A stretch of 64,000 nt of DNA from Candidatus Woesearchaeota archaeon (GCA_003599145.1 QZIT01000004.1:1-64000), one strand, 5' to 3'; counted from the first letter of the stretch, positions 24,381 to 35,245 are shown. Program-made: numbers and translations. The notes: a model not told the origin generated them from the sequence alone.

Positions 24381-24402
24381 CTGAGCTCTTCTTAATTGCC
24401 GT

Positions 24403-27400
24403 ATGGGAAAAAGAGGGCAGGTGACTATTTTTGTAATTCTAGGAATAGTCTTGATTGCGGCATTTGCCTTTGTTTTTTACGCTAAATTTTTGTTATTAGA
24501 TTCCAATCTGCAATCCCAAACAGATAAATCAGTGAGAAATTTTGTCAGAGACACATCATTAAACAATTATGTTTCAACCTGTTTGCTAAAAGTCGGCCAT
24601 AACGGCATTGAGCAAATAGCCCTGCAGGGCGGTTATCTTTATGACTATCAGCAGGGCCCTATCAACACATCTCCTTTTGTTCAAGGTGTTGATTATCTTC
24701 CTTTCAATTATTCTAATCAGTCGTTGAATGTTTCTTACGCGATTTATGCCAATGATATCTGTCCTATTGTGCAGCAGTATCCCTGGCAGTATCCCTATCC
24801 CTCTACCTACATGAACCAACTAAATATCACCTACAGAAATTTTCTCATCAATACCTGTTCAAACTTTCATCAGCAAAAGAGCGGTTTTTTTGGCTCTAAC
24901 AATCTTTCAAGAATGTGCAATTTTTTTGGAGTGAACGCATACCAAACAACCAACATCAGTGCATTGAGGTTTACCTGCGATCCATTTCACTATAATTCAT
25001 TTGGACAAACGAGCATGCAAGAGCAATTGGAATATTACACGCAAAAACATCTTCCTAACTGCACCAATTTTTCAAAATACAATCAGCTGACAGGCTATAA
25101 CGTAACGCTTCTTGACAATGCATCTGTTAAAGTTTATTTTGGAGCAAAGGACATAACCTTTTATGCAGAGTATCCCTTTGAAATTTTGGTTAACGGACAG
25201 CCTAAAACAGTTTTTTATCAGTTTACTGCTAAATCAGATGCGCAGCTGAAAGACCTCTATACCTATGTTTTTGATCTTGTCACAGAAGACGTTCAGAATC
25301 CCTTCTTTAACAAAACAAAAGATCATTACTTTTTGCATTCCTATAAAACAAGCTATCTATATCAAGAGTATAGAAACGCCTGCCCTTTGTGCATCAATGC
25401 CACGTTTGATGATATTATTGTTATTGCAGATAATGAAAGCATTGTTAACGGAAAACCCTTGACGTTTATTTTTTCCATCGTTAACAGAAGGCCCGCTTTG
25501 GAGTATCTTCATGATCCAACGCTAACGTTTTTTAATACGACAACAGACTTGCTCTATCTGGAAAACGACACCATTAATCTCAGTCCTCAAGGTTACGATC
25601 CTGACGAGCTTGACCTTTACTACAATTATTCCCTGTGGAAAGAAACGTATGATGAGTACTTTGATTTTTCCTGTTGCAATGTTTTTGGAGGGAGTGTTAA
25701 TTGCACGGTTAATTTTTCTCAGTGCAATGTGAAAATTCCGTCTGTACAACCGCAAAATTGGACTAACTCAACCGCATTTCAATTAACCAAAAGAAATGCC
25801 TCGTATCAAACAAACAGAAGCGATACAGGCTTTCATATCGTGAACATTTCAGTTAGCGATAGACAAAACCTGGTTGATTATCAAGAAGTCAGGATTACTA
25901 TTTTTGACAGACCCTTGGCAGTTATTAATGTATCGAACGCTTATGCAGATATCAATGACAGCCATGCGTCTATTGAAGACGTTTACTTTTTAGAGGCAAA
26001 TAATTCAAGACATTCTGCCATGCTTTACGGAACCATTTCTTCATTTCTGTGGCAGGACTTGCTAGAAAATTTTTCTATCAACACAACGAATGTTACGGTA
26101 CTTTTGCCAAACGAGACATTCCATATTGATGAGTCCCTCGCCATCAGCATACAGCCTATTCCTTATACCTTGGCAAACATTGCAAGATACTTTAACGAAA
26201 CAGGAGCAAGAAACGTTTCCTTGGTTGTTTTTGAAAATACGATTATAGGTATTATTTCGAGTTTGCCTGCTTATGAAGAGATTGAAGTATTTGCCTGTTT
26301 GCCTCACAGAGACAGTGCTCCTTCATGGCCGTATAACATGGTTCAAAATCCTTTGTACAGTTCTATTAACCAAGATCCCTTTCAGGCAAACCATACATGC
26401 TGTTACAATGGTTCTGACGGTGGTAGCTACGGCACCATAAAAAGCTCTGCAAACATTTGCTATACTATCATAGAGTACGGGGCAGTTTCCAGCTTTGCAG
26501 TCATTCCAGGAGCTCATATTTCGTACAACCCTCCCTCTACAGACCCTTCTCTTAACTATGCTTATCTGAACGACATCTTTAAGAGGGACTTTGAAAGAAA
26601 TTGTTCAGGATTAAGGGGAAATACCTGTACGGGACCTGCCAGTGAAACAAGAATTCATCCAAATGTTTATGATACGACAAAAGCGTGCCTTCCCGATATT
26701 TTTGACAGTGCAAGCATAACACATTTTGGAGCAAAAGGATATATTAATACAGGTCCCGCATATACTCAAACGGAGACCTGTTCAGGTCCTACGATGACAA
26801 CAGCAGTTCCTGATCCGGCAGCGGTTTCCTGCACGCTTTACAATCCACCTGAAAGTTTTGAAAGTAATTTTGGACTGAAAGACGCAAATGGAAATGCTGC
26901 TGATGGAATGTGCAATGAGCAAGGTTGGTGTGCAACGAACACAGGAGCATCAGGAGGGTACTTCAAAGCGCCTTCTGGCTACACTGCTCCTTACAATTGC
27001 ACTTCTCAGTGCAATAATGGGTATTGCGATTATCCTACAAGCTGTTTTTGCGAACAATCTTGTGGTTCAGATCCTTTTTGCCATCAAAAACCATCAGGAT
27101 ATGCTGCAAGTTTCACTGATCAAAATCCCTTGGGGCAGTACAAGCTATTCTCAACAGGAGTTCAATCAGAAACAGGTTGCGGAAATTCCTGCAACAAGCT
27201 CACCTGTTCTCCCTACACTTTCAATGCGAATGCATTAATTTGCAATACCAAAAACACAGCAACCTCTTCCCAGCAATGCGATGACGGGTATGTTTTTGAC
27301 CCTACAACCAAGAAATGCGTTGCCTGTCTTAATAACAAGGAAACGTACGGAGATACGCCCAATGGACTTTGCGAGGATGGAACAGGAAACTCTGCATATG

Positions 27401-27669
27401 CCTGTGATGCAGATTCTGCCTGCGATGAAAAAAACACCGGAGCAGTTATTTGCAGCGGCAAATTGAGAATTGCTATCTGTAATTCTGCATGTAAATATCA
27501 GCAAACTGCCTTTGTCTGCAGTTCTGCATGCGGCGCGCATGCTTTCTGTAACGGCAAGGCACCCAATGCTTGTGTCAATGTGGGTTTCCTTGATATGAAA
27601 TGCAATTCCGGATGTGCTGGTTATACCTATTACTATGGCAACACCAACTGCGCAGTGCCGTGGCCTTAA
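24403..27669 (+). CDS. Giant exported protein with prepilin-like N-terminus
   Basis: This 1088-aa protein starts GKRG-QVTIFVILGIVLIAA, a class III (type IV prepilin-like) signal: basic residues, RG, Q, then a hydrophobic helix (about residues 7-28). The rest is extracellular: Asn/Thr/Ser-rich with many N-glycosylation sequons up to about residue 640, and a strongly Cys-rich last 400 residues (for example CNNGYCDYPTSCFCEQSCGS). No membrane segment follows the first. No enzyme motif was recognised. The layout suggests a prepilin-anchored adhesin or tip protein, which is inference. It is the first gene of the cluster. Confidence 0.8.
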   Translation: MGKRGQVTIFVILGIVLIAAFAFVFYAKFLLLDSNLQSQTDKSVRNFVRDTSLNNYVSTCLLKVGHNGIEQIALQGGYLYDYQQGPINTSPFVQGVDYLPFNYSNQSLNVSYAIYANDICPIVQQYPWQYPYPSTYMNQLNITYRNFLINTCSNFHQQKSGFFGSNNLSRMCNFFGVNAYQTTNISALRFTCDPFHYNSFGQTSMQEQLEYYTQKHLPNCTNFSKYNQLTGYNVTLLDNASVKVYFGAKDITFYAEYPFEILVNGQPKTVFYQFTAKSDAQLKDLYTYVFDLVTEDVQNPFFNKTKDHYFLHSYKTSYLYQEYRNACPLCINATFDDIIVIADNESIVNGKPLTFIFSIVNRRPALEYLHDPTLTFFNTTTDLLYLENDTINLSPQGYDPDELDLYYNYSLWKETYDEYFDFSCCNVFGGSVNCTVNFSQCNVKIPSVQPQNWTNSTAFQLTKRNASYQTNRSDTGFHIVNISVSDRQNLVDYQEVRITIFDRPLAVINVSNAYADINDSHASIEDVYFLEANNSRHSAMLYGTISSFLWQDLLENFSINTTNVTVLLPNETFHIDESLAISIQPIPYTLANIARYFNETGARNVSLVVFENTIIGIISSLPAYEEIEVFACLPHRDSAPSWPYNMVQNPLYSSINQDPFQANHTCCYNGSDGGSYGTIKSSANICYTIIEYGAVSSFAVIPGAHISYNPPSTDPSLNYAYLNDIFKRDFERNCSGLRGNTCTGPASETRIHPNVYDTTKACLPDIFDSASITHFGAKGYINTGPAYTQTETCSGPTMTTAVPDPAAVSCTLYNPPESFESNFGLKDANGNAADGMCNEQGWCATNTGASGGYFKAPSGYTAPYNCTSQCNNGYCDYPTSCFCEQSCGSDPFCHQKPSGYAASFTDQNPLGQYKLFSTGVQSETGCGNSCNKLTCSPYTFNANALICNTKNTATSSQQCDDGYVFDPTTKKCVACLNNKETYGDTPNGLCEDGTGNSAYACDADSACDEKNTGAVICSGKLRIAICNSACKYQQTAFVCSSACGAHAFCNGKAPNACVNVGFLDMKCNSGCAGYTYYYGNTNCAVPWP

Positions 27670-27675
27670 CACAAA

Positions 27676-27685
27676 CTATATATAT
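27676..27685 (+). promoter_or_regulatory. TATA box CTATATATAT
   Basis: It predicts transcription near 27707, with a ribosome site GAGGAAGG at 27717-27724 for the TTG start at 27729. Confidence 0.5.
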
Positions 27686-27728
27686 CAGAAGTTTTCAGTT
27701 ATACAAGAGGAAAAGAGAGGAAGGAAGC

Positions 27729-30700
27729 TTGAAAAGATATACCTTTATTTTGGCATTGTTGCTTTTCTTAGCTTTTATACCAGTTGCATCTTCGTTTTGC
27801 TGTTATGGCCCTGCGTTTTCAACAACAGACTATTGTTTTGATCAGCTGGAAATGGCTGATGCTGCCCAGGCACAGGATATTTGCAATCAGGGATCTGCAA
27901 CGTGGTCTGATGCTGCAAGCTGCAATGAGATTGCCCAATGCACTACATATGGTTGTTGTTGCGATGGAACTGTTCCCGTATCAAATTCTGTAAATGGAGT
28001 TGTTCAAGCAGCATGCGAAGTAAGCCAAGAAACAAACCTTGAGTTCATTCCTTATCCTGATATACAGCAATCAGGTTCCTGTTCAGAAATATGTCAAACT
28101 TCAGGACCTCCTCCTGTAACAACCTATAGCATTGTGGGAAAAGTAGTAAATGGAGCAGGCCAGGGACTTGCTAATGTGCAGATATACTATGGAGCTAATC
28201 TTCAATGGGGACTTACTGATGGCGCTGGTAATTTTGTCATTTCTTCTTTGAATCCAGGAACATACACTGTGCGTGCAGAAAGCGGTAATGCTTGCAGTGA
28301 TGATGATCAAGTAACTGTTGTTGATCAAAATGTGCCCTTGCAGTTGACTCTTACGTGTACTGATTTTCCTATCTGGCAATGTACTTCATGGAGTGCTTGT
28401 ATTTTCGGTCAGCAAACAAGAACCTGTACTCAAACAGCTTCAACAGGAGGAACAACACCTATTGCTCCTGAATCGGCAAGAGCTTGTCAAGGCGAAGAAC
28501 CAGGGCAAGAACCTTTCTGCGATGACGCTGTTTTAAGCAATGGAGAAAAATGTTATTACGATCCAGCAACCAACACCTTTATCGACGTTTCCTGTGGCTT
28601 AAAGGAATTTTGCATACCTAAAGGATTGTCAGGAGGCTGCTTATGTTTAGTTACTCCTGAGGATACTGATATAACTCCTGGTGATGGCATTTGCGAGGGA
28701 GCAGAAACCTGTGAAAATTCTCCTGATGACTGCAGTGAGAGTTGTTTGTCTGTTTGCGAACAAGGTGTTCCTGCTATTTCAGGAATTTTGCCAGTTCCTC
28801 AATCGCAAAACGTTACGGTTTTATGGTCTATTACTGATAGAAGTTGCATTGACCATTTTATTTTGCATAAATGCACTGCTCAAGGCTGCCAAGATTTTTC
28901 AGTCAGCGAAACGCATTTTAATGACACCTTGCAGCCAGGTGTAGAATACTGTTACAATGTTACTGCAGATTTTTCAAGTCCTCTTGCAGAAGATACAACG
29001 TCTGCAAAAGCATGTTATACGTTAAATGCATCTGTTTGCCTAGCAACCCATCCTCTTGCAGATGACCAAACATTTTGTCATAATACAACAGATCAGCTCA
29101 ATGCAATAGCAACCTGCGATGCTTCTAATCAATTGAATATAACGCTTTGTTCTGCCATTACAGGAATAGCTACTTCAACGTGTTATTATAAACCTCTAAA
29201 TGGAAAAACCACCACCAATTGCACACAAACGGTTGACGGTGTTTGCGAGCTCTGCAACGGCCCTTATAGCATGTTTGGCGCTTTTGATTTTGGACTGAAA
29301 ACCAGTTTAGATATAGGATTAACGTCTTGTTCAGTATTGGAAGCAACCTATAATGCATGCTATTTTGATAAAACGCTTTTAACCGTAAATAAGTATTATG
29401 ATTGCTCTGAAGTCACCTCTTGCTATGATTATCAGTCAGCAGCTTCTTGCAATGATCCTTGCAACAAGCTTGAAGAAACATGTCAGTGGAATTCCTTTAA
29501 AGGCCTGACAGGAGTCTGTATGCCTGTTGAAAAAGAAAAACAAGACTGTGATAAGTGCAACGATGAGCAATACAATCATGTTTTCCCTGGTTGCCTTCCT
29601 GAGATGTGCAATCTTTTTGGGGATGCCTGCTATTATACTGATATCAATAATGCAGATTTATGCACAGGCCCTGGCACAGAAATAGGCAATGCCTGTTTCT
29701 ATTACATGGATGAAGCTGCCTGTGGAATACCTTCTGCAAGTTTAGACGAAACAACAAATATGCTCACCAAAAGCAATGATAACCAATCTTTAGGAACGTG
29801 CGACTGGACAGATGCTGCTCTTTGCATTAAAGACGCTGATGATGATGGTTTTGATGATTGTCCTGCAGTTGAGTTCTCAACATTAACAGAAATAACCAAG
29901 TGCAGGAATGATAATATCCCTCCAGAGTCAACGGTTTCTATTGAAGATGTCTATGATGTTGGAAAATTTGATGTTGGTATTGCTGTAAAAGACAATGCCT
30001 ATGCAGATGTTCCTGTTTTATTTTCAATGACTAAATGCGATGATGAAACGTGTGACGTTGAAAAAATCTATCCTGATAAAACATTTCCTGAATTACAAAT
30101 AAATGAGTCTGAAAATAGTTATTATCTTTTAAGGTACTTTGCAAAAGATGCTTCTAAAAATCTTGAAGTTATCAAAGAAAAAGTTATCCAGTTTATTGCG
30201 CCATTAGCAATAACGGAAAGAGCGAATAGCACGATAGGTCATTATGACATTAATTACGGATGGTTACACTCGCTTTCTTTGCATTTTTCAACGAATAGAG
30301 AAGCATTTTGCAAGGGCATTTTAACGCCTGTTAATCAAGATTCATTTGCTGCAAGAATTGACAGGCTAGGAAACGATTTCGCAATTAATTATGCCAATTT
30401 AGGAGGTGCAACGTACAACTTTGATATTTCCTGTCAGGATGCTTATTCAGAACCTGTAACTGAACGATGGACATTTTCCTTAGAGGGAGATTATGCTATT
30501 TACAATGTAACGCCTAAAGGTGGAACGTTTAACAGTTCAGATGTGGTCATTTCTTTCTTAGTATCTAATGATACTGTTGATACCCGATGTAATCTTTCTA
30601 GAGCTGGACCGACGTATGCTTTAGCAAACTATGAAACATGGACAACAGGCAATAAAGAGTATCATACGGCGCTTAAACATGCTGAACCAGGAAAATATGA

Positions 30701-31202
30701 GTATTATGCTGCGTGTGTCATTAATGTTTCTGCTCCAGCTAAGGAATATTTAGAAGGAGATTTGAATGATATGGCTTATTTCTGGATAGACACGACTAAA
30801 CCATTGACAACAGTCTTTGAATTATCATCGAATAAGCCAGTCATTTTTAACAATTCAAAAATATATGAAAATGTGACTTTGTTATTTTCTTGTAACGATA
30901 CTAATCTTGATAATGTTGAAGAACGAGAAGACATGCCGTCTCTCGACCACAATTTCGGATGCAACGCAATATACTATACCAACGTTAGCTTGAATGCTTC
31001 TTGTCCTGCGCAAGGAGTTGCATACACGGCATTGCCATCTGAAAATCCTACGCTGAAGGTTGATTATAAAAACCCTGGAAAAGCAAAGCTCTGCTATTAC
31101 AGCGTCGATAATGGAGGCAATAAAGAAACAACAAAACATGTTTTGCTCAACTTGAAAAATCTAAAACCGTTCGGCATTACGATAGCGCTGGTTCCCTCAT
31201 GA
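27729..31202 (+). CDS. Giant Sec-exported Cys-rich multidomain protein
   Basis: This 1157-aa protein has a Sec signal peptide (KRYTFILALLLFLAFIPVAS, cleavage near ASS). It includes a CarboxypepD_reg-like beta domain at about 131-200 (GKVVNGAGQGLANVQIYY, PGTYTVRAES), a thrombospondin-1-like segment (WQCTSWSACIFGQQTRTC, about 215-230), a GDGICEGAETC…DDC motif near 317-335, and many paired cysteines. The TTG start is chosen because of the signal peptide and GAGGAAGG; the frame opens further upstream but adds no signal. No C-terminal anchor is seen, so it may be released or held by a partner. It overlaps the next gene by 4 nt. Confidence 0.75.
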   Translation: MKRYTFILALLLFLAFIPVASSFCCYGPAFSTTDYCFDQLEMADAAQAQDICNQGSATWSDAASCNEIAQCTTYGCCCDGTVPVSNSVNGVVQAACEVSQETNLEFIPYPDIQQSGSCSEICQTSGPPPVTTYSIVGKVVNGAGQGLANVQIYYGANLQWGLTDGAGNFVISSLNPGTYTVRAESGNACSDDDQVTVVDQNVPLQLTLTCTDFPIWQCTSWSACIFGQQTRTCTQTASTGGTTPIAPESARACQGEEPGQEPFCDDAVLSNGEKCYYDPATNTFIDVSCGLKEFCIPKGLSGGCLCLVTPEDTDITPGDGICEGAETCENSPDDCSESCLSVCEQGVPAISGILPVPQSQNVTVLWSITDRSCIDHFILHKCTAQGCQDFSVSETHFNDTLQPGVEYCYNVTADFSSPLAEDTTSAKACYTLNASVCLATHPLADDQTFCHNTTDQLNAIATCDASNQLNITLCSAITGIATSTCYYKPLNGKTTTNCTQTVDGVCELCNGPYSMFGAFDFGLKTSLDIGLTSCSVLEATYNACYFDKTLLTVNKYYDCSEVTSCYDYQSAASCNDPCNKLEETCQWNSFKGLTGVCMPVEKEKQDCDKCNDEQYNHVFPGCLPEMCNLFGDACYYTDINNADLCTGPGTEIGNACFYYMDEAACGIPSASLDETTNMLTKSNDNQSLGTCDWTDAALCIKDADDDGFDDCPAVEFSTLTEITKCRNDNIPPESTVSIEDVYDVGKFDVGIAVKDNAYADVPVLFSMTKCDDETCDVEKIYPDKTFPELQINESENSYYLLRYFAKDASKNLEVIKEKVIQFIAPLAITERANSTIGHYDINYGWLHSLSLHFSTNREAFCKGILTPVNQDSFAARIDRLGNDFAINYANLGGATYNFDISCQDAYSEPVTERWTFSLEGDYAIYNVTPKGGTFNSSDVVISFLVSNDTVDTRCNLSRAGPTYALANYETWTTGNKEYHTALKHAEPGKYEYYAACVINVSAPAKEYLEGDLNDMAYFWIDTTKPLTTVFELSSNKPVIFNNSKIYENVTLLFSCNDTNLDNVEEREDMPSLDHNFGCNAIYYTNVSLNASCPAQGVAYTALPSENPTLKVDYKNPGKAKLCYYSVDNGGNKETTKHVLLNLKNLKPFGITIALVPS

Positions 31203-34200
31203 TTGCAAAAACTGTGAAACTACTGTTTGCTTTTTTGCTAGTTTGTATTTTATGCGCAACACTTAGCTCTGCAGACTTAGAAGTAGATATTGGTTTTATA
31301 GGGTCAACCAACGATTCAACTCCCAGTATAGATGTTACCTTTTCAGAGCCGAATGTTACGTTGGTCAGCTTTGATGTTGACGGTGCAGGGTCATTGACGT
31401 ACACAAAAAACGAAACCAATGCAACAACAAAATATCGCTTTCAAGTAAACAATATTTTGTACAATGGTCCTCACACTTTTTTTGTTTCAGGAAAAAATAG
31501 TTGGGATACCGTAGTTAATGGCACTGCCAATTTCACGGTTGATGTAGATTACATTGATATTGCTTTGGTTCAGCCTCCTTTAGGCATTGCAACGACTGCT
31601 GTTTTCGATGTGAGATTAAGAACGCAGCCATATGCAGACAGCTGCAAACTGGGAAAGATTTCTCTGAATGACAATTTTAACAATATAACCACTTGGTATG
31701 CGTCGTTGCCTTTTGTTTTATCTTTAGAGTCTCCTTCATCTCCTTCTTTTTTCTTCATAAACAACTTTAATCAGGCTGCTCCTCTTCAGTTTTCAAGCCC
31801 TGAAGAATACAAAAACTTTACCGTCATTTGCAAGGCATTTAACACCTATCATCTTGCAAAATTTGAATTGGGGTATGACACCACTGCTCCTGTGGTCAAT
31901 ATTTCCCTTAATCCAAACCCTGTTGTTGATTATGGCAGCAGGATGACCTTGTTGAATATAACTACATCTGATAGATCTGTCTGTACTATAATCCAAATTC
32001 CGAGTACACTCATCAATAATGTCAGTGCTGAGGAAAGAGCAAATTATCTGACGCTGTATTCAACGCCAATTTTCTACGATTTCATTTATTCGACTACTCT
32101 CGGCTTTCCCAACTTTCATTTTGATTACACTGCACAGTGTGTAAATCTTGCAGGGTTATCGACGCTAAAAACCTTTTCTGTTGATCTTGCTTTTGAAACT
32201 GACCTTACCATAACACAATTATCTCCGTCGTTCATTAAAGAGACCGATACCGTGGTAAATTTAGAAACAAATCTTTTATCTGATTGTTATCTCAACGGAA
32301 CATTCATGCAGTCTTTTGACAACGGAAAAACACACTCGTTGTCTTTTGTCAACCTGCCTCAGGGAAACAATACGTTTTTAGCGTCCTGCGAAGCTAAAAC
32401 AGGTGCTGTTGCAGAAAAAATAATTTCTGTTTTTGTTGACTCTCTCGCACCAACAGGAACAGTTATTGATGCACATGTCTATACTTGTTCTTTATCAACC
32501 ATACAGGCAACCATGGCTGCAAATGATTCTGGTTCTGGCGTCAAGGGATTTAATGTTTCTTTGATGAAAGGAACGCAAGCAATTATGAACTGGACGTTCT
32601 TGAGCGGAAATCCAAAGCAGTTTTTGGTTGATACGAATTTAACGAGCAATGCCGTGTACACATGGAATGCACATGCAATAGATCACGCAGGAAATGTCGC
32701 TGCTTTGGCTGTAAAATCAGTTACGGCAGTTGCCGATGGCGGTGATAGATGTGATTTTATTCCTCCTGTAGTTGATGTCTCTATTGTGAATACCAGTGAA
32801 TTCATAACAAGTGTAAGAGTCTCCTGTTCTGACAATGGTTCTGGTTGTTCGAATAACTTTAACTATTCTTTTAGCGAGGATGGTTCGTGCAGCTATGCCA
32901 GCAGGTCAACGTTAGAAACGCTTTTGCCAACGTATGTTGATGCAACATTTTGCTATCTTGTTTCAGATAACAATGGCAACGTAAAATCAGGGAGTGTTTA
33001 TGTTGATGTTCTTGCAGATGTTGGTCCATTGACCATCACTCATGCCATGCCTGAATATGTTGCTACAACTTTCCTGACTCTGGAAGTCAGAACGAATCTT
33101 GCAGCGTCGTGTTTGGTCGATAATGCAACCATGACCAAAGCAGAAAATGACAGAAAGCATACCAAATCATTTACAGGATTAAGCCAGGGAGAACGAATAT
33201 TTTCAGTACGCTGCAATGCAACAAATGAAACCGCACAGAAGGATATCGAGGTATTCATTGATTCGCTCGCTCCGTCATCAGCAGTGATAACTGCAAACAG
33301 CAGAAGCTGTGTGCTCGACGAATTACAGGCAAGCTTTGAAGCAAATGATTCTGGTTCTGGCGTCAAAGGATTTAACTATAGCATTTCCAAAGGCTCAACG
33401 GTTGTTGCCCAATGGAGGTTTGTCGATGACAATCCTGCTGACGTAGAGAGAAGCATCGACTTGGATGCAGGCTCTACCTACACTTGGAATGTGGTTACGA
33501 TAGACAAAGCAGGAAATAAGGCAGCAGCAGCTACAAAAAGCATTATTGCTTCAGATGAAGACGAAACTGCCTGCGATGAAACTCCTCCTACGGTTTCGGT
33601 TAATGTAACCAATGTTACCGGAGGTGTCATGGTTGAGCTTTCATGCAGGGATGCAGGCGTTGGCTGCGCGACAAAATATAATTACAGTTTTTCATCAACA
33701 TCTACATGCGCATATAGAAATCAAACAACGTATGGCACGAGACTTTTATTAAAGGAAACGAAGTATTTCTGCTATTATGCTTATGACAAGAACGATAATG
33801 TGGTTACAGGAAAAAAACAAATCGTGGTAAGAGCTAATAGGACAACGGGAAACGATGATGATGACCCGGATGCTAGCTGCAATAATGGCAGAAAAGACGG
33901 CTCTGAAACAGGCATTGATTGCGGAGGTTCCTGTGATTCCTGTCCAAATAATGCTGATTGCGAGCAAGATGCTGATTGTGATTCTGGTTATTGCGGACAG
34001 GGAATCTGCAAGTTGCCTTTGTGCACGGATGTCATTAAAAATGGAAGGGAAAGCGATGTTGACTGCGGTGGAAACTGCACGCAATGCGCTTTTGGAAAGT
34101 TATGCTACTTAAACACCGATTGTCAGGTTGGATTAATCTGCAGAAACAATAAATGCAGTTATGATTGTGCTCTGGATAGTGATGCTGATGGCATGAACGA

Positions 34201-35245
34201 TTGTTGGGAACAGGAGCACTTTAACTGCAAAACCTGTGCTGATGCCAAGGCAGACCCTGATAAAGACGGCTTTAACAATCTTAAGGAGTATATTGCAGGA
34301 ACAGATCCTGATGACAAAGAAAGTCATCCTGAGCGAAAATCCATACTCCCTCTTTTGTTACTGATACTGGGCATTGCTCTCATGATAGGAGGTCTGCTCT
34401 ATGTTTTTGTTTTCGCAGATAGGAATAGAAAGAATGGCAAAGAAGCAATCATGATACAAAACACGTTGGAAAAAATGCAAAATCCTGAAATGTCTGACCA
34501 GGATGTAAAACAAAACGTAGATACTATTGTTTCTAGAATGTATCAAAAGAAAGCTGTAAGAAAAGATGATAAAAGAGAAAAATTGTTTAAGTCATTTGAA
34601 GAGGGAAAAGAGTCAGAAAACGAATCTGTAGATGCTGAGGCAACAGGAACAAAATTTCCTGAAGGAAAACAAGCAATTATGATCAAGAAAAAAGATGATA
34701 AAAACGAAAATAAAGAAGACGACGAGTACGTTGATTTAGCTGCCTTAAAGGACAAAGAATCCTTGCGCAAAGAAGATATGAAGAAGCAGGTCTTTGAAAG
34801 ATTAGAGGGATTGTCTAAGAATAGAAAGAAGGTCTCTGGAAAATTAGCTGATGAAAAAGTTGAAACTGCGAAAAAAATCAGTGAAGCGAAAACGAGCAAA
34901 TCACCAAAACCTAAAACTGCATTTAAGTCAACGCCATCAAAAATGACCAATAAGGAAGTATTTGCAAAGCTTGCCGAACTTGCAAAGCAGTCAAAAACAA
35001 AAGTGCAGAAAGTTATGACGGATAAGAAAACCGTTTCTCATAAAGACATGATGAATATCTTTGCAGAATTGACTGACAAAAAACAGTTGAATCAGGATGT
35101 CTTTAAAGTCATTCTTTCAGAATTGCTGAGCAGGGGAAAACTCACGAAAACGACAGTTACCTCGATGCTCTTTAAATTCATGGAGCAGAATCTGCTCACG
35201 AAAAAAGAAGTAAATCAAATCATGGATGAATTGAAGCTCAAATGA
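31199..35245 (+). CDS. Giant Sec-exported repeat protein with membrane anchor and cytoplasmic tail
   Basis: This 1348-aa protein has a signal peptide (LLFAFLLVCILCATLSSA) and Ig-like beta domains that include two tandem copies of a unit of about 275 residues (from about residue 336 and 611). Then come Cys motifs of the DGSETGIDCGGSCDSC type and calcium-loop-like DSDADGMNDCWE and DPDKDGFNNLKEY. A single helix (about 1048-1075, LPLLLLILGIALMIGG) leads to a charged 270-residue tail rich in Lys/Glu. The tail must be cytoplasmic if the signal peptide is used, so this protein could link the outside structure to the cell interior. It overlaps its neighbours by 4 nt on both sides. Confidence 0.75.
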   Translation: MIAKTVKLLFAFLLVCILCATLSSADLEVDIGFIGSTNDSTPSIDVTFSEPNVTLVSFDVDGAGSLTYTKNETNATTKYRFQVNNILYNGPHTFFVSGKNSWDTVVNGTANFTVDVDYIDIALVQPPLGIATTAVFDVRLRTQPYADSCKLGKISLNDNFNNITTWYASLPFVLSLESPSSPSFFFINNFNQAAPLQFSSPEEYKNFTVICKAFNTYHLAKFELGYDTTAPVVNISLNPNPVVDYGSRMTLLNITTSDRSVCTIIQIPSTLINNVSAEERANYLTLYSTPIFYDFIYSTTLGFPNFHFDYTAQCVNLAGLSTLKTFSVDLAFETDLTITQLSPSFIKETDTVVNLETNLLSDCYLNGTFMQSFDNGKTHSLSFVNLPQGNNTFLASCEAKTGAVAEKIISVFVDSLAPTGTVIDAHVYTCSLSTIQATMAANDSGSGVKGFNVSLMKGTQAIMNWTFLSGNPKQFLVDTNLTSNAVYTWNAHAIDHAGNVAALAVKSVTAVADGGDRCDFIPPVVDVSIVNTSEFITSVRVSCSDNGSGCSNNFNYSFSEDGSCSYASRSTLETLLPTYVDATFCYLVSDNNGNVKSGSVYVDVLADVGPLTITHAMPEYVATTFLTLEVRTNLAASCLVDNATMTKAENDRKHTKSFTGLSQGERIFSVRCNATNETAQKDIEVFIDSLAPSSAVITANSRSCVLDELQASFEANDSGSGVKGFNYSISKGSTVVAQWRFVDDNPADVERSIDLDAGSTYTWNVVTIDKAGNKAAAATKSIIASDEDETACDETPPTVSVNVTNVTGGVMVELSCRDAGVGCATKYNYSFSSTSTCAYRNQTTYGTRLLLKETKYFCYYAYDKNDNVVTGKKQIVVRANRTTGNDDDDPDASCNNGRKDGSETGIDCGGSCDSCPNNADCEQDADCDSGYCGQGICKLPLCTDVIKNGRESDVDCGGNCTQCAFGKLCYLNTDCQVGLICRNNKCSYDCALDSDADGMNDCWEQEHFNCKTCADAKADPDKDGFNNLKEYIAGTDPDDKESHPERKSILPLLLLILGIALMIGGLLYVFVFADRNRKNGKEAIMIQNTLEKMQNPEMSDQDVKQNVDTIVSRMYQKKAVRKDDKREKLFKSFEEGKESENESVDAEATGTKFPEGKQAIMIKKKDDKNENKEDDEYVDLAALKDKESLRKEDMKKQVFERLEGLSKNRKKVSGKLADEKVETAKKISEAKTSKSPKPKTAFKSTPSKMTNKEVFAKLAELAKQSKTKVQKVMTDKKTVSHKDMMNIFAELTDKKQLNQDVFKVILSELLSRGKLTKTTVTSMLFKFMEQNLLTKKEVNQIMDELKLK
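32206..33845 (+). repeat. Tandem duplication of a roughly 275-residue unit
   Basis: Two full-length copies lie head to tail inside the 1348-aa gene. They align from LTITQLSPSF/LTITHAMPEY to NYSF. A 26-nt stretch coding ANDSGSGVK is identical at 32519 and 33341, exactly 822 nt apart. Confidence 0.8.

Noticed and set aside
27600-27728. Upstream extension of the 1157-aa exported protein
   Set aside because: The frame is open, but it overlaps the end of the previous gene and would bury the Sec signal peptide; the TTG at 27729 has a ribosome site and gives a normal signal.
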